Assembly (NCBI RefSeq): GCF_003004785.1
Contig: NZ_PVZS01000014.1
Coordinates: forward strand, 46,185 to 110,184
DNA: 64,000 bases
Source of the DNA: Alsobacter soli
GTDB taxonomy: Bacteria; Pseudomonadota; Alphaproteobacteria; Rhizobiales; Beijerinckiaceae
Direction: 5' to 3'
The translations under genes and the position numbers were made by a program. Below are positions 9,638-21,985 of this stretch, piece by piece (the first letter of the stretch is position 1; each line of letters begins with the position of its first letter). The notes under the pieces were generated by a model. It saw only the letters and a list, made by a program, of their open reading frames with translations. It had not been told where the DNA came from and did no database searches.

Positions 9638-10890
9638 AGGCGGTCCTCCCGGACGAGACGGCCGGCCACGGCGCTTTCGACGCAGTCGGCGAGGGCGCCG
9701 TATTGCACGGCCAGCCCGGTGTTGCCGGGCGCGTAGTGGGCGAACTTGCCGGAATTAGTCATCAGGACGCCGTCGGTGCGCTCCAGGATCGGGGTCACCA
9801 CCACGCAGGTGTCGGCCACGAAGGTGATTCCCTGCGCTTCGAGCCGGGCCCGGCGGCCGTCGGCGTCGAGGGCGCTGATGACGTGGCGGCCGGTGCAGGC
9901 GTAGAACGGAATCCGCGCGGTGCGGCCGGCCAGCAGGCGGTCGAGCTCGACGACCTCGTCCAGCGACAGATGCGGGCTGCCGATGGCGACGGCGTCCACG
10001 GCGTCCCCTTCGGCGGTGGAGAGCCGCGCCGCGGCTGCGCGCAGGGCGGGGCCGTCTACGTGGATGACGTGGGCCGCCGCGAGGCCGTCCGGGCCGCCGC
10101 AGGCCGTCGCGAGGTCGGGCGCCTCGGGCGTGACGCCCGCGACGTGGAACAGGCCGACGCCGCCGGACGAGGCCGCGGCTGCGCCGAGCGCCTTGAGGCG
10201 GTCCTCCGTGGCGAAGCCCTGGAGGCCCGCCACGACGCCGATGGCGGATCCCAGGGCCAGGCCGTACCAGGTTCCGAAGACGGGCCAGAACGCCTCCGAG
10301 CCGCGCAGCCCTGGCGAGAGGCCGGACGCGTCCACCACCACGGTCGCGCGGCGGTTCTCGGGCCGGTGGAGGCCGTAGTCGGGCGCGCGCCCGGCGATCG
10401 CGCAGGCGATGTCCAGGAAGTCGCCGTAGCGGTTCGTGCGCGCGCCCAGCACGGAGTTGCAGAACGCGACCGCGTTGGATTCGCCCCAGGCGACGTCGGC
10501 GCCCGCGGGCGGACGGTGGCCCGCCTGGTAGGGCGCGCAGGTCCAGGTGGGCGCGCAGCCCATGCGCTCGTAGGCGCGCATCATGCGGCGCGCCATCTCG
10601 CGCGCGCGCGCGCCCAGGCGCACGCGCGAGCACCCGACCAGGTCGAGCGCGCCCACGTTGAGCGTGGCGGGCACGCTCACGCGCGCGCCGCCGTCCACGA
10701 GCGCCTCCGCGAACAGCGTGCCCGAGTCCCCGTGGTAGAGCGCGCCGTCGATGTGCGCGGACGCGATCGGCAGCAGGCGCGGCGCGCCCATCAGGCGCGC
10801 GGCCTCCGCGACCACGCGCATGGCGACCGCGGCTCCGCGCCCCTGCTCGCCGGCGGCGAGCGCGCGTTCCTCCTGCGTAAGCGCGAGCAT
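9628..10890 (-). CDS. Aconitase X catalytic subunit (DUF521), probable cis-3-hydroxy-L-proline dehydratase
   Basis: Large subunit of aconitase X, 420 aa from the ATG at 10890, with GAAGG eight bases upstream; an upstream in-frame ATG at 10944 is less likely. Family landmarks are MLALTQEERALAAGEQG at the start, SAHIDGALYHGDSG, AWGESNAVAFCNSVLGARTN, then ACTGRH and FVADTC, and MTNSGKFAHYAPG near the end. The cysteines in CNSVLG, ACTGR and ADTC are the probable iron-sulfur ligands (by family knowledge, not visible directly). The expected reaction is dehydration of cis-3-hydroxy-L-proline to pyrroline-2-carboxylate. No pyrroline-2-carboxylate reductase gene is adjacent. Confidence 0.9.
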   Translation of the reverse strand: MLALTQEERALAAGEQGRGAAVAMRVVAEAARLMGAPRLLPIASAHIDGALYHGDSGTLFAEALVDGGARVSVPATLNVGALDLVGCSRVRLGARAREMARRMMRAYERMGCAPTWTCAPYQAGHRPPAGADVAWGESNAVAFCNSVLGARTNRYGDFLDIACAIAGRAPDYGLHRPENRRATVVVDASGLSPGLRGSEAFWPVFGTWYGLALGSAIGVVAGLQGFATEDRLKALGAAAASSGGVGLFHVAGVTPEAPDLATACGGPDGLAAAHVIHVDGPALRAAAARLSTAEGDAVDAVAIGSPHLSLDEVVELDRLLAGRTARIPFYACTGRHVISALDADGRRARLEAQGITFVADTCVVVTPILERTDGVLMTNSGKFAHYAPGNTGLAVQYGALADCVESAVAGRLVREDRLWS

Positions 10891-11035
10891 GGTAGACCTT
10901 CGTTTTCCGCCCAGCCTGACGCGTTGCGGAGCCGCGCGCGACATGGTCTGATCCGGCCGACTTTAGCAGGACGGGCCGAGCGGGGCGCAAGCCCCGGCCG
11001 AGCGGCCCGCGCATACACCTTTGGAGGAACGACCC

Positions 11036-11491
11036 ATGGCCATGACGATGTCGGGCGAATTCACGCTTCCCGCCGACAAGGCGACCGTCTGGGCCAAGCT
11101 GAACGACCCCGACGTGCTGCGCGCCTGCATCCCGGGCTGCCAGAGCCTGGAGCGGACCGGCGACAACGGCTTCGCGGCCGTGGCCAAGGTGAAGGTCGGG
11201 CCGGTGAGCGCCACCTTCAAGGGCAAGGTCACCCTGTCGGACATCGACCCGCCGAACGGCTACCGCATCACGGGCGAGGGCGAGGGCGGCGTGGCCGGCT
11301 TCGCCAAGGGCGGCGCCGCCGTGAAGCTCGAGGACGCGGAGGGGGGCACGAAGCTCACCTACGATGTCGAGGCTCAGATCGGCGGCAAGCTCGCCCAACT
11401 CGGCGGGCGGCTGATCAACGGCGTCGCCAAGAAGATGGCCGACGAGTTCTTCGCCAACTTCGCGAAGGCCGTGGAGCCGCAGGCGGCCTGA
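11036..11491 (+). CDS. coxG: CoxG-like SRPBCC protein (carbon monoxide dehydrogenase subunit G)
   Basis: Protein of 151 aa with the CoxG/SRPBCC fold: MSGEFTLPADKATVWAKLND, DVLRACIPGCQSLE and the C-terminal LGGRLINGVAKKMADEFFANF. CoxG proteins are linked to membrane attachment or quinone coupling of molybdenum CO dehydrogenases. The start at 11036 follows a strong GGAGGA site. It is separated from coxS by 522 bp that contain part of a palindrome, so it may have its own transcript. It is nevertheless on the same strand and is part of the functional cluster. Confidence 0.88.
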   Translation: MAMTMSGEFTLPADKATVWAKLNDPDVLRACIPGCQSLERTGDNGFAAVAKVKVGPVSATFKGKVTLSDIDPPNGYRITGEGEGGVAGFAKGGAAVKLEDAEGGTKLTYDVEAQIGGKLAQLGGRLINGVAKKMADEFFANFAKAVEPQAA

Positions 11492-12013
11492 GGGGCGTTC
11501 CGGGGGAGTCGATCCGCCGAACAGGGCAGGTCCGGGCCGCGACGTGTCGCCGGCGCCAAGCAGCGGCCCAGGGCGGGGGCCTCTGTCTATCGCCCGTTCG
11601 CCCTTGGATCCCCTTCCCGCGCCTGCGGCGCGCCGGGGATGATGGCGCACTCACGTCGGGGTCGTCGCTCTGCGGGCCCACGCCCCACGGCCAAGCTCAC
11701 GCTGCGGCGCGGCGCCCTCGTTATTGCAGAGCGGCGCCCGCTCGCGTCGGCGAATTTGCTTCAAAAGCGGCCAAATCGGGCCTCTTTCTCATTCGTCAAT
11801 CCGCTTGACCGCGTTTTCAGCCCGTACCAAACTCGAATTCTTCCAAGTTGGATGACAGGCCGCCCGGGCTGGCCAGCCCGGGCTCCCATTGTCCGACGAG
11901 CAGTCAGTTTTCGCGTTCGCGGGCCTCAAGCGAGTTCGCCGCGCCAGCGGCCAAGAATCGAGTCGCCTGCCCCGGGCAGCCGGGCGCTCGGCGGCGCACC
12001 AGTGGAGGAAGGT
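11492..12013. other. Intergenic gap with half R1 repeat and probable coxS promoter region
   Basis: 522 bp between coxG and coxS. Bases 11603-11643 are a half R1 element (TTGGATCCCCTTCCCGCGC to CCGGGGAT). The stretch 11740-11860 is relatively AT-rich and contains TTGACC at 11805. It is the most likely place for the promoter of the coxSLM transcript. I see no gene in it. Confidence 0.45.
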
Positions 12014-12508
12014 ATGACCACCATTTCGATGACGGTGAACGGCAAGGCCGTGACCGGGAACGTGGAGCCGCGCACGCTCCTCGTGCAGTTCCTGCGCGAG
12101 AACCTGCGGCTCACCGGGACGCATGTCGGGTGCGACACCAGCCAGTGCGGCGCCTGCGTGGTGCATGTCGACGGCGCGGCCGTGAAGAGCTGCACCATGC
12201 TGGCCGTGAGCTGCGACGGCTCGAACGTCACCACCATCGAGGGCCTGGCGAACGGCGCCGAGCTGCATCCCATGCAGGCCGCCTTCCGCGAGCACCACGG
12301 CCTTCAGTGCGGATTCTGCACGCCGGGCATGATCATGAGCGCGGTGGACATGGTGAACCGGCTCGGCCCGGACCTCGACGAGAAGACCATCCGCGAGGAG
12401 CTCGAGGGCAACATCTGCCGTTGCACGGGCTATCACAACATCGTCAAGGCGGTGGAGGCCGGCGCCCAGGCCATGGGCGCGACAGGGCAGCGCGTCGCGG
12501 CGGAGTGA
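12014..12508 (+). CDS. coxS: 2Fe-2S subunit of form II CO-dehydrogenase-like molybdenum hydroxylase (CoxS)
   Basis: Small iron-sulfur subunit, 164 aa, carrying electrons from the Mo centre to the flavin subunit. The plant-type 2Fe-2S cluster cysteines appear as [16 protein letters not shown] with a later SC, and the second cluster as QCGFCTPG ... CRCTGYHNI. Length and motif order are normal for the xanthine-oxidase family. The start has GGAGGAAGG directly upstream. It precedes coxL by 242 bp that include a half R1 repeat. Confidence 0.93.
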   Translation: MTTISMTVNGKAVTGNVEPRTLLVQFLRENLRLTGTHVGCDTSQCGACVVHVDGAAVKSCTMLAVSCDGSNVTTIEGLANGAELHPMQAAFREHHGLQCGFCTPGMIMSAVDMVNRLGPDLDEKTIREELEGNICRCTGYHNIVKAVEAGAQAMGATGQRVAAE

Positions 12509-12552
12509 CGGCGGCGGCCGGATCTGAGCGGCGGCTGGGCATGGCGCCAAGT

Positions 12553-12596
12553 CTCCTGGATCCCCTTCTCGGCGCTTCGCGCCGCCGGGGATAACG
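12553..12596. repeat. Half copy of dispersed palindrome R1
   Basis: Only the right arm, CTGGATCCCCTTCTCGGCG through GCCGGGGATAAC, lies between coxS and coxL. It shows that elements of this family can sit inside a probable operon. Confidence 0.7.
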
Positions 12597-12750
12597 GGGA
12601 GGGGAGGCGCCCGAGCCGCCTCCCGGCAGCCGGGCCGCGACCTCAAGCCGACCACCCATCACCTTCGACACCAACCCATTTCTTCGCGCCGAAGCCGACC
12701 GGACCCGATCCAAGCAACAAAACGGCCGGCGCGTCCCGAGGAGGAACACC

Positions 12751-15114
<2,364 letters not shown>

Positions 15115-15141
15115 ATTCCACGGCGGCGGTTTTCCGCCGCC

Positions 15142-15242
15142 GTCATTCCCGGCCCGCCGAAGACGCGGGAAGGGGATCCACCGGTTGGGCGCCAGGTCGC
15201 CCCAGGATCCTCTTTCCGGCGCTTCGCGCCGCCGGGGATGAC
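15142..15242. repeat. Dispersed palindrome, family R1
   Basis: A complete R1 element (GTCATTCCCGGCCCGCC ... GCCGGGGATGAC) fills nearly the whole 184-bp gap between coxL and coxM. In RNA it would form a long hairpin between two subunit genes of one enzyme, where it could shape mRNA stability. Confidence 0.85.
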
Positions 15243-15298
15243 ACGACGAGACATCGGGCCCGGTCTGCCGGGCCAGCCATCCAGGGGAGACCCAACGC

Positions 15299-16102
15299 AT
15301 GTACGCCTTCTCGTATCACCAGCCCAAGACGGTCCGGCAGGCCGCCTCGCTTCTCGCCAAGAACGAGGACGGGAAGATCCTGGCCGGCGGCCAGACCCTT
15401 CTGCCGACGATGAAGCAGCGCCTCGCGGCGCCGCCGGCGCTCATCGACCTCGGCAAGGTCGAGGGCCTGTCCGGCATCGAGCTCAAGGGCCGCTCGCTCG
15501 TGATTGGCGCGACCACCAAGCACGTGCAGGTGGCGACCTCCGAGATCGTGAAGCAGGCCATCCCGGGCCTCGCCGAGATGGCGGGCATGATCGGCGACCC
15601 GGCGGTGCGCAACCGCGGCACCATCGGGGGCTCCGTGGCCAACAACGACCCCGCGGCGGACTACCCGGCCGCCTGCCTGGCGTTGGGCGCGACCATCATC
15701 ACCAACACGCGCAAGATCCCGGCCGAGCAGTTCTTCACCGGCCTGTTCGAGACGGCGCTGGAGCCCGGCGAGGTGATCGTGAAGATCTCATTCCCGATCG
15801 TCTCGAAGGCGGCCTACGCCAAGTTCCGCAACCCGGCCTCGCGCTACGCCATGGTGGGCGTGTTCGTGGCCAAGCGCGGCTCGGACATCCGCGTGGCCGT
15901 GACGGGCGCCGGCTCCAACGGCGTGTTCCGCGCCACGGCGCTGGAAGAGGCCTTGAAGAAGCGCTTCTCGCCGAAGTCGCTCGAGGGCGTCTCCGTCTCG
16001 GCGGACGGCCTCAACGGCGACATCCACGCCTCGCCGGAATACCGCGCCCACCTGATCGGCGTCATGGCCAAGCGCGCGGTGACGGCGGCCATCGGGAAGT
16101 GA
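15299..16102 (+). CDS. coxM: FAD-binding middle subunit of form II CO-dehydrogenase-like enzyme (CoxM)
   Basis: Flavin subunit of 267 aa that accepts electrons from CoxS and passes them to the membrane acceptor. The two FAD-binding segments are [15 protein letters not shown] near residue 32 and [19 protein letters not shown] near residue 107, both standard for this family. The start at 15299 has GGGGAGA upstream. It is the third subunit gene in S-L-M order, 184 bp after coxL. Confidence 0.93.
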   Translation: MYAFSYHQPKTVRQAASLLAKNEDGKILAGGQTLLPTMKQRLAAPPALIDLGKVEGLSGIELKGRSLVIGATTKHVQVATSEIVKQAIPGLAEMAGMIGDPAVRNRGTIGGSVANNDPAADYPAACLALGATIITNTRKIPAEQFFTGLFETALEPGEVIVKISFPIVSKAAYAKFRNPASRYAMVGVFVAKRGSDIRVAVTGAGSNGVFRATALEEALKKRFSPKSLEGVSVSADGLNGDIHASPEYRAHLIGVMAKRAVTAAIGK

Positions 16103-16723
16103 CCCGTTCTCCCTGGCAAGGGGATGAGGTAGCCGGTCGCGTCGTCGCCGTCCTGGCGAGGAGCGCAGCGACGAAGCAATCCAGGACGACGGCGCAGACT
16201 CCAGCGACGTCATGGCCGGGCTTGTCCCGGCCATCCACGGGGGCCAGCCGCGTGGATCCCCGGGACTAGCCCGGGGATGACGGAAAGGGTAGCCGTGGCG
16301 TATGCCGCCAAAGGCCTGGATTGCTTCGCTTCGCTCGCAATGACGGGGAGAACCGCGATCTGTCATCGCGAGGAGCGGAGCGACGCGGCGATCCAGGGGC
16401 GCGTTGGCGCTGGATTGCTTCGCTGCGCTCGCAATGACGGTGGAGGGGCCTGCTCCGGCGCCGCCGGGCTCGTCCCGGCCATCCGCGGGGTCCAGCCGCG
16501 TGGATCCCCGGGACTAGCCCGGGGATGACGGACATATTGGTCGTGGCGTGCGCCGCCAGAGGCCTGGATTGCTTCGCTTCGCTCGCAATGACGGTGGAGG
16601 GGCCTGCTCCGCTTCCGCCATGCGCTCCGGGCAAGCGGCTTCCCTCTTTGCGACAGTGGCGCTTCGCGCGAGGCGCGCTACCTTTCGGGGGCGCCCCGAT
16701 GCGCGCCGGAGATCAGGACCCGC
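16103..16723. repeat. Mosaic of R2 and R3 palindromes between coxM and coxD
   Basis: The 621-bp gap is almost entirely repeats. There is an R3 half at 16150-16186, an R2 at 16209-16281, a complete R3 at 16315-16440 (CTGGATTGCTTCGC ... GTCATCGCGAGGAGCGGAG ... GCAATGACGG), an R2 at about 16462-16530 and an R3 half at 16563-16594. Open frames across it are artefacts of the repeats. The last ~100 bp before 16724 are unique and could hold a coxD promoter. Confidence 0.8.
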
Positions 16724-17638
16724 ATGGCCCCACTGCCCACATCCATCGACGACACCCTCAAGCTGCTTTCGGCCGGCTCCTATGTGGCCGACCGGTCGCT
16801 TGCGACAGTGGTGTTTCTGGCCCTGCGGATGGGACGGCCCATCCTGCTGGAGGGCGAGGCGGGCGTCGGCAAGACGGAGATCGCCAAGGTTCTTTCCAAG
16901 GTGCTTGGCCGCACGCTGATCCGCCTGCAGTGCTACGAGGGGCTGGACGTCTCCTCGGCCGTCTACGAGTGGAACTACGCCGGCCAGATGATGGCGATCC
17001 GCCTCGCGGAGGCCGAGGGCGCGGTGGACCGGGCGCGGCTGGAGGACGACGTGTTCTCCGAGCATTACCTCGTGAAGCGGCCGTTGCTGCAGGCGCTGGC
17101 GCCGGACGTGGCCGGCCCGCCGGTGCTGCTGATTGACGAGCTCGACCGGACGGACGAGGCGTTCGAGGCCTTCCTGCTGGAGGTGCTGAGCGACTTTCAG
17201 GTGACGATCCCGGAACTCGGCGTGATCAAGGCGGAGCATCCGCCCATCGTGATCGTGACCTCCAACCGCACGCGCGAGATCCACGACGCGCTGAAGCGGC
17301 GCTGCCTCTACCACTGGGTGGGCTACCCGAACGCCGAGCGCGAGCTGCAGATCCTGAAGGCCAAGGCCCCCAGGGCGCCGGCGCGGCTGTCGCGCGAGAT
17401 CGTCGGCTTCGTGCAGGCGATCCGCTCCCAGGACCTGTTCAAGGCGCCGGGCGTGGCCGAGACGCTGGACTGGGCCTCCGCCCTCGTCGAGCTCGACGCG
17501 GTGGCGCTCGACCCGGCCATCGTGTCCGACACGCTGGGCGTGCTGCTGAAGTACCAGGACGACATCCAGCGCATGCAGGGCTCGCGGGTGAAGGCCATCC
17601 TGGACGAGGTGAAGGCCGGGGCGACCGCCAAGGCGTGA
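16724..17638 (+). CDS. coxD: MoxR-type AAA+ ATPase CoxD
   Basis: AAA+ chaperone-type ATPase of 304 aa. It has Walker A GEAGVGKTEIAK (about residue 45), Walker B LLIDELDR, and sensor region VIVTSNRTREIHDALKRRC. CoxD drives insertion of sulfur (and, in form I, copper) at the Mo active site of CoxL, working with the VWA protein CoxE encoded next. The start at 16724 has GGAGATCAGGA upstream. It is a MoxR-VWA pair by context. Confidence 0.92.
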   Translation: MAPLPTSIDDTLKLLSAGSYVADRSLATVVFLALRMGRPILLEGEAGVGKTEIAKVLSKVLGRTLIRLQCYEGLDVSSAVYEWNYAGQMMAIRLAEAEGAVDRARLEDDVFSEHYLVKRPLLQALAPDVAGPPVLLIDELDRTDEAFEAFLLEVLSDFQVTIPELGVIKAEHPPIVIVTSNRTREIHDALKRRCLYHWVGYPNAERELQILKAKAPRAPARLSREIVGFVQAIRSQDLFKAPGVAETLDWASALVELDAVALDPAIVSDTLGVLLKYQDDIQRMQGSRVKAILDEVKAGATAKA

Positions 17639-17700
17639 GGCGGGAACCCGTCCCGCGCAGCGGGGGGCAGTTGCGCGTCTTTATGGCGCCAGGAGTGACG

Positions 17701-18933
<1,233 letters not shown>

Positions 18934-18944
18934 GGAGACGGGAC

Positions 18945-19268
18945 ATGCTGGCGACCGACAACGACATCATGAACAGGGCCGAGGCCTGGCGGCGCGAAGG
19001 CAAGGGCGTCGCCATCGCCACGGTGGTGGAGACCTGGGGCTCGGCGCCCCGGCCCGTGGGCAGCCACCTCGTGATCGACGACGACGGCAACTTCCTGGGC
19101 TCGGTCTCCGGCGGCTGCGTCGAGGGGGCGGTGGTGACGGAGGCGGTCGACGTGATCACGTCCGGGGCGCCGAAGATGCTGGAGTTCGGCGTAGCCGACG
19201 AGACCGCCTGGAAGGTCGGCCTCTCCTGCGGCGGGCGCATCCGGGTCTACGTGGAAAGGGTCGACTGA
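18945..19268 (+). CDS. XdhC/CoxI-family protein, N-terminal half only
   Basis: Protein of 107 aa that corresponds to the N-terminal XdhC_CoxI domain: GVAIATVVETWGSAPRPVGSHL and SVSGGCVEGAVV, with GLSCGGRIRVYVE at its end. In XdhC this part helps bind and sulfurate the Mo cofactor before insertion. The C-terminal Rossmann part is a separate gene beginning two bases after this stop, so the usual single protein is split. The split looks genuine rather than a frameshift. The first protein ends cleanly after the conserved CGG motif, and the second has its own start. Confidence 0.88.
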   Translation: MLATDNDIMNRAEAWRREGKGVAIATVVETWGSAPRPVGSHLVIDDDGNFLGSVSGGCVEGAVVTEAVDVITSGAPKMLEFGVADETAWKVGLSCGGRIRVYVERVD

Positions 19269-19269
19269 G

Positions 19270-19974
19270 ATGAAGCTGGAGATTCTCGCGGCCCTGAACG
19301 CCGAGCGCGAGGCGCGGCGCGCCGCGGTGCTGGTCACCGAGATCGCGACGGGCAAGCAGCGGCTGGTGCGGGAGGCGGACCTGGCGTCGGACCCGCTGGC
19401 GGAGACGCTGGCCGAGCGCCTGCGCATGGGCAAGAGCGGCATGGCGGAGACGCCGGCCGGCGACGTGTTCCTGACGGTCCAGGCCCCGCCCGTGCGCATC
19501 GTGGTGACGGGCGCGGTGCACATCAGCCAGGCGCTGGCGCCCATGGCCAGGCTGCTGGGCCACGACCTCACCATCGTGGACCCCCGCACAGCCTTCGCGA
19601 CGCCGGAGCGCTTCCCGGACGCGCCGGTCCACGCCGAGTGGCCGGACGACGTGCTGCCCAAGCTCGGGGTCGACCGCTACACCGCCTTCGTGGCGCTGAC
19701 ACACGACCCCAAGATCGACGACCCGGGCCTCATCCACGCCCTCAGGTCGCGCTGCTTCTACATCGGGGCGCTCGGGTCCCGGAAGACGCATGCGAAGCGG
19801 GTGGAGCGGCTCACGGCGGCGGGATTCACGGACAAGGACATCGCGCGCATCCACGCGCCGATCGGGCTGCCCATCGGGGCGATCAGCCCGGCCGAGATCG
19901 CCCTCTCCATCATGGGCGAGATCACGGCCGCGCTGCGGCTGAAGCCCGCCTCGGCCGCCCAGGCGGCGGCCTGA
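19270..19974 (+). CDS. XdhC/CoxF-family protein, C-terminal Rossmann half
   Basis: Protein of 234 aa with the XdhC C-terminal Rossmann domain: IVVTGAVHISQALAPMARLLG (dinucleotide-type loop), LTHDPKIDDPGLIHAL, YIGALGSRKTHAKRVERL and IGLPIGAISPAEIALSIMGEI. These motifs are diagnostic for XdhC/CoxF maturation factors that deliver sulfurated molybdopterin cytosine dinucleotide to the hydroxylase. It starts with TGAGATG just after the N-terminal-half gene and is presumably translated with it. Confidence 0.9.
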   Translation: MKLEILAALNAEREARRAAVLVTEIATGKQRLVREADLASDPLAETLAERLRMGKSGMAETPAGDVFLTVQAPPVRIVVTGAVHISQALAPMARLLGHDLTIVDPRTAFATPERFPDAPVHAEWPDDVLPKLGVDRYTAFVALTHDPKIDDPGLIHALRSRCFYIGALGSRKTHAKRVERLTAAGFTDKDIARIHAPIGLPIGAISPAEIALSIMGEITAALRLKPASAAQAAA

Positions 19975-19982
19975 GGCGCGCC

Positions 19983-21002
19983 ATGCTGTTCGGCTCCGTC
20001 CCGATCGAGGAGGCGCCTGGCGCGGTCTGCGTCCACGCCGTGCGGACGCCGGAGGGCGTGATCAAGAAGGGCGCGCTCATCGAGCAAGCCCAGGTCGCGC
20101 AGATGCGCGCCGCGGGGGTGGAGCGGGTCGTGGTGGCGCGGCTCGAGCCCGGCGACGTCGGCGAGGACGAAGCCGCGCGCCGGCTCGCGGACGCGGTGGC
20201 CGGGGAGGGCGTTCGGGTCGAGAAGCCTTTCACAGGCCGCTCCAACCTCTTTTCGGAATCCGCGGGCGTGCTGGTGATCGACGCGCCAGCCGTCGACCGG
20301 CTGAACGGCGTCGACGAGGCGATCACCTTCGCCACCCTCCCGGCCTACAAGCCAGTGGAGCAGGGCGAGATGATCGGCACCGTGAAGATCATCCCCTTCG
20401 CCGTCCCGGAGGGCGCCCTTTCGGCCGCGCTCGCCGAGATCGGCTCCACGCCGCTCCTGCGCGTCGCTCCCTTCAGGCCCCTCAAGGTCGGCGTGGTCTC
20501 GACGCTGCTGCCCACCTTGAAGGCCAGCACCGTCCGCAAGACCCTGAAGGCGCTGGAGACGCGCCTGGCGCCCGCGGGCGCGACCGTGGCGGCCGACCTG
20601 GAGACGCCGCATGAGACGGCGGCCCTCGCCGACAAACTGGCCACGTTGGCGGCCGGGAATGCGGACCTGCTGATCGTGTTCGGCGCCTCCGCCATCACGG
20701 ACAGGCGCGACGTCATCCCGGCCGCCATCGAGGCGGCGGGAGGGCGAGTCGAGCATTTCGGCATGCCGGTCGATCCCGGGAACCTCCTCCTTGTCGGAAG
20801 CCTTTCCGGCAAGCCGGTGGTCGGGGCTCCTGGCTGCGCCCGCAGCCCGGCCGAGAACGGGTTCGACTGGATGCTGCAGCGGCTGCTGGCCGGGCTCCCG
20901 GTGGGACGCAAGGAGGTCACGTCGCTCGGGGTCGGCGGCCTCCTCATGGAGATCGTGCAGCGCGGCCAGCCCCGGGCCGCCGGGCCGGAGGAGAACGGAT
21001 GA
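19983..21002 (+). CDS. MoeA/MogA-type molybdopterin-binding protein
   Basis: Protein of 339 aa related to the molybdopterin-binding domain proteins found in form II cox clusters. The N-terminal part (MLFGSVPIEEAPGAVCVHAV, KGALIEQAQVAQMRAAGVERV) resembles MoeA-like folds. The C-terminal half has LLIVFGASAITDRRDVIPAAIEAAGG and PGNLLLVGSLSGKPVVGAPGCARSP, the MPT-binding pattern. In relatives it is often fused to the nucleotidyltransferase encoded next; here the two genes overlap by ATGA. A role in cofactor handling for the CoxL-type subunit is likely. Confidence 0.87.
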   Translation: MLFGSVPIEEAPGAVCVHAVRTPEGVIKKGALIEQAQVAQMRAAGVERVVVARLEPGDVGEDEAARRLADAVAGEGVRVEKPFTGRSNLFSESAGVLVIDAPAVDRLNGVDEAITFATLPAYKPVEQGEMIGTVKIIPFAVPEGALSAALAEIGSTPLLRVAPFRPLKVGVVSTLLPTLKASTVRKTLKALETRLAPAGATVAADLETPHETAALADKLATLAAGNADLLIVFGASAITDRRDVIPAAIEAAGGRVEHFGMPVDPGNLLLVGSLSGKPVVGAPGCARSPAENGFDWMLQRLLAGLPVGRKEVTSLGVGGLLMEIVQRGQPRAAGPEENG

Positions 21003-21601
21003 CCCCGACGCTGGACCACATCGCCGCCATCGTGCTGGCCGCCGGAAGCTCCACCCGCATGGGCGGGCCTAACAAGCTGCTGCTTGAGCACCAGGGCAAG
21101 GCGCTTGTCCGGCACGCGGCCGAGGCGGCCTGCCAGTCTGGCGCGTCCCCGGTCGTGGTCGTGACAGGCCATCAGGCGGACATGGTCGAGGCGGCGCTGG
21201 CCGGGCTGGATGTCCAGGTCGTGCGCAATCCCAATTTCGCCCAAGGGCTTTCCACGTCCCTGAAGGCGGGCGTGACAGCATTGCCGGACAGCGCCGACGG
21301 GGTGGTGGTGGCCCTGGGCGACATGCCGCTCGTCGATTATCGGCTCATCCGCCGCATGGCCGCGGCGTTCGACGCCGCGCCGGGCTGCCTGGCCGCCGTG
21401 CCGTTGCACGAGGGCGAGTGGCACAACCCGGTCGTGATCGCGCGGGCGCTGTTCCCCGCCATCGAGGACCTGACCGGCGACGCGGGCGCCAAAAAGCTTT
21501 TGGAGAAGCATCGGGACCAGGTGATTGAAGTGCCGGTGTCCGACGACGCCGTGGCGCTGGACGTGGACACGCCGGAGGCGCTTGCCCGGCTTGGAGAATA
21601 G
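20999..21601 (+). CDS. mocA: MocA-like molybdenum cofactor cytidylyltransferase
   Basis: Nucleotidyltransferase of the MobA/MocA family, 200 aa. AAIVLAAGSSTRMGGPNKLLL is the NTP-binding start motif, and GDMPLVDYRLI the metal-binding region. MocA converts molybdopterin to molybdopterin cytosine dinucleotide, the cofactor form used by xanthine-oxidase-family enzymes such as this cluster's CoxL. Its start overlaps the preceding stop by four bases (ATGA). It ends the plus-strand cox transcript. Confidence 0.9.
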   Translation: MTPTLDHIAAIVLAAGSSTRMGGPNKLLLEHQGKALVRHAAEAACQSGASPVVVVTGHQADMVEAALAGLDVQVVRNPNFAQGLSTSLKAGVTALPDSADGVVVALGDMPLVDYRLIRRMAAAFDAAPGCLAAVPLHEGEWHNPVVIARALFPAIEDLTGDAGAKKLLEKHRDQVIEVPVSDDAVALDVDTPEALARLGE

Positions 21602-21622
21602 GGGAGGGTAGACGCCCCCTCC

Positions 21623-21827
21623 GTCATGGCTGGGCTTGTCCCGGCCGTGCACGGCTTCGGCGGTCCTCGCGATCGAGCCTGGGCTGTCATCGCCGGCGCG
21701 CCGAAGGCGCGGGAAGGGGATCCAGGGGCGGCACGCGTCGGCCTCGGTTTGCGGCGCTCCAATCCGTTGCACCCAGTCTCCTGGATCCCCTTCCCCCCGC
21801 CGCTGCGCGGCTCCTGCCGGGGATGAC
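21623..21827. repeat. R2 half element and complete R1 palindrome after the cox cluster
   Basis: Bases 21623-21650 are an R2 half (GTCATGGCTGGGCTTGTCCC). Bases 21686-21827 are a full R1 element with GGCGCGCCGAAGGCGCGGGA and TCCTGGATCCCCTTCCCC arms. They sit immediately downstream of mocA, where they may serve as the end of the cox transcript. Confidence 0.8.
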
Positions 21828-21835
21828 GGGGAGAT

Positions 21836-21985
21836 CTACGACTGGCGCTGCGATGTGCGGCAGCGGTGCGAGCAGAATTTCACCTGGTCCCAGTCGCGCT
21901 GCCACTTCTTGCGCCAGGCGAAGGGCCGGCGGCAGGCCGGGCACAGCTTGGTCGGCAGATCGGCTTTCTTGCGCATTCGCGGCAT
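21836..21985 (-). CDS. DUF2256-family small zinc-ribbon protein
   Basis: Small gene of 49 aa. It begins MPRMRKKADLPTKLCPAC and continues RRPFAWRKKWQRDWDQVKFC, then SHRCRTSQRQS. Two CxxC-like pairs (CPAC and CSHRC) form a likely zinc knuckle, and the W-RKKW-RDWD-VKYCS pattern is the DUF2256 signature. These proteins are conserved across Proteobacteria without an assigned function. It stands alone on the minus strand between the cox cluster and usg. Confidence 0.85.
   Translation of the reverse strand: MPRMRKKADLPTKLCPACRRPFAWRKKWQRDWDQVKFCSHRCRTSQRQS

Noticed and set aside
16315..16594. Insertion-sequence remnant between coxM and coxD
   Set aside because: There is no transposase sequence and no target duplication. 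The inverted sequences belong to the R2/R3 dispersed palindromes.
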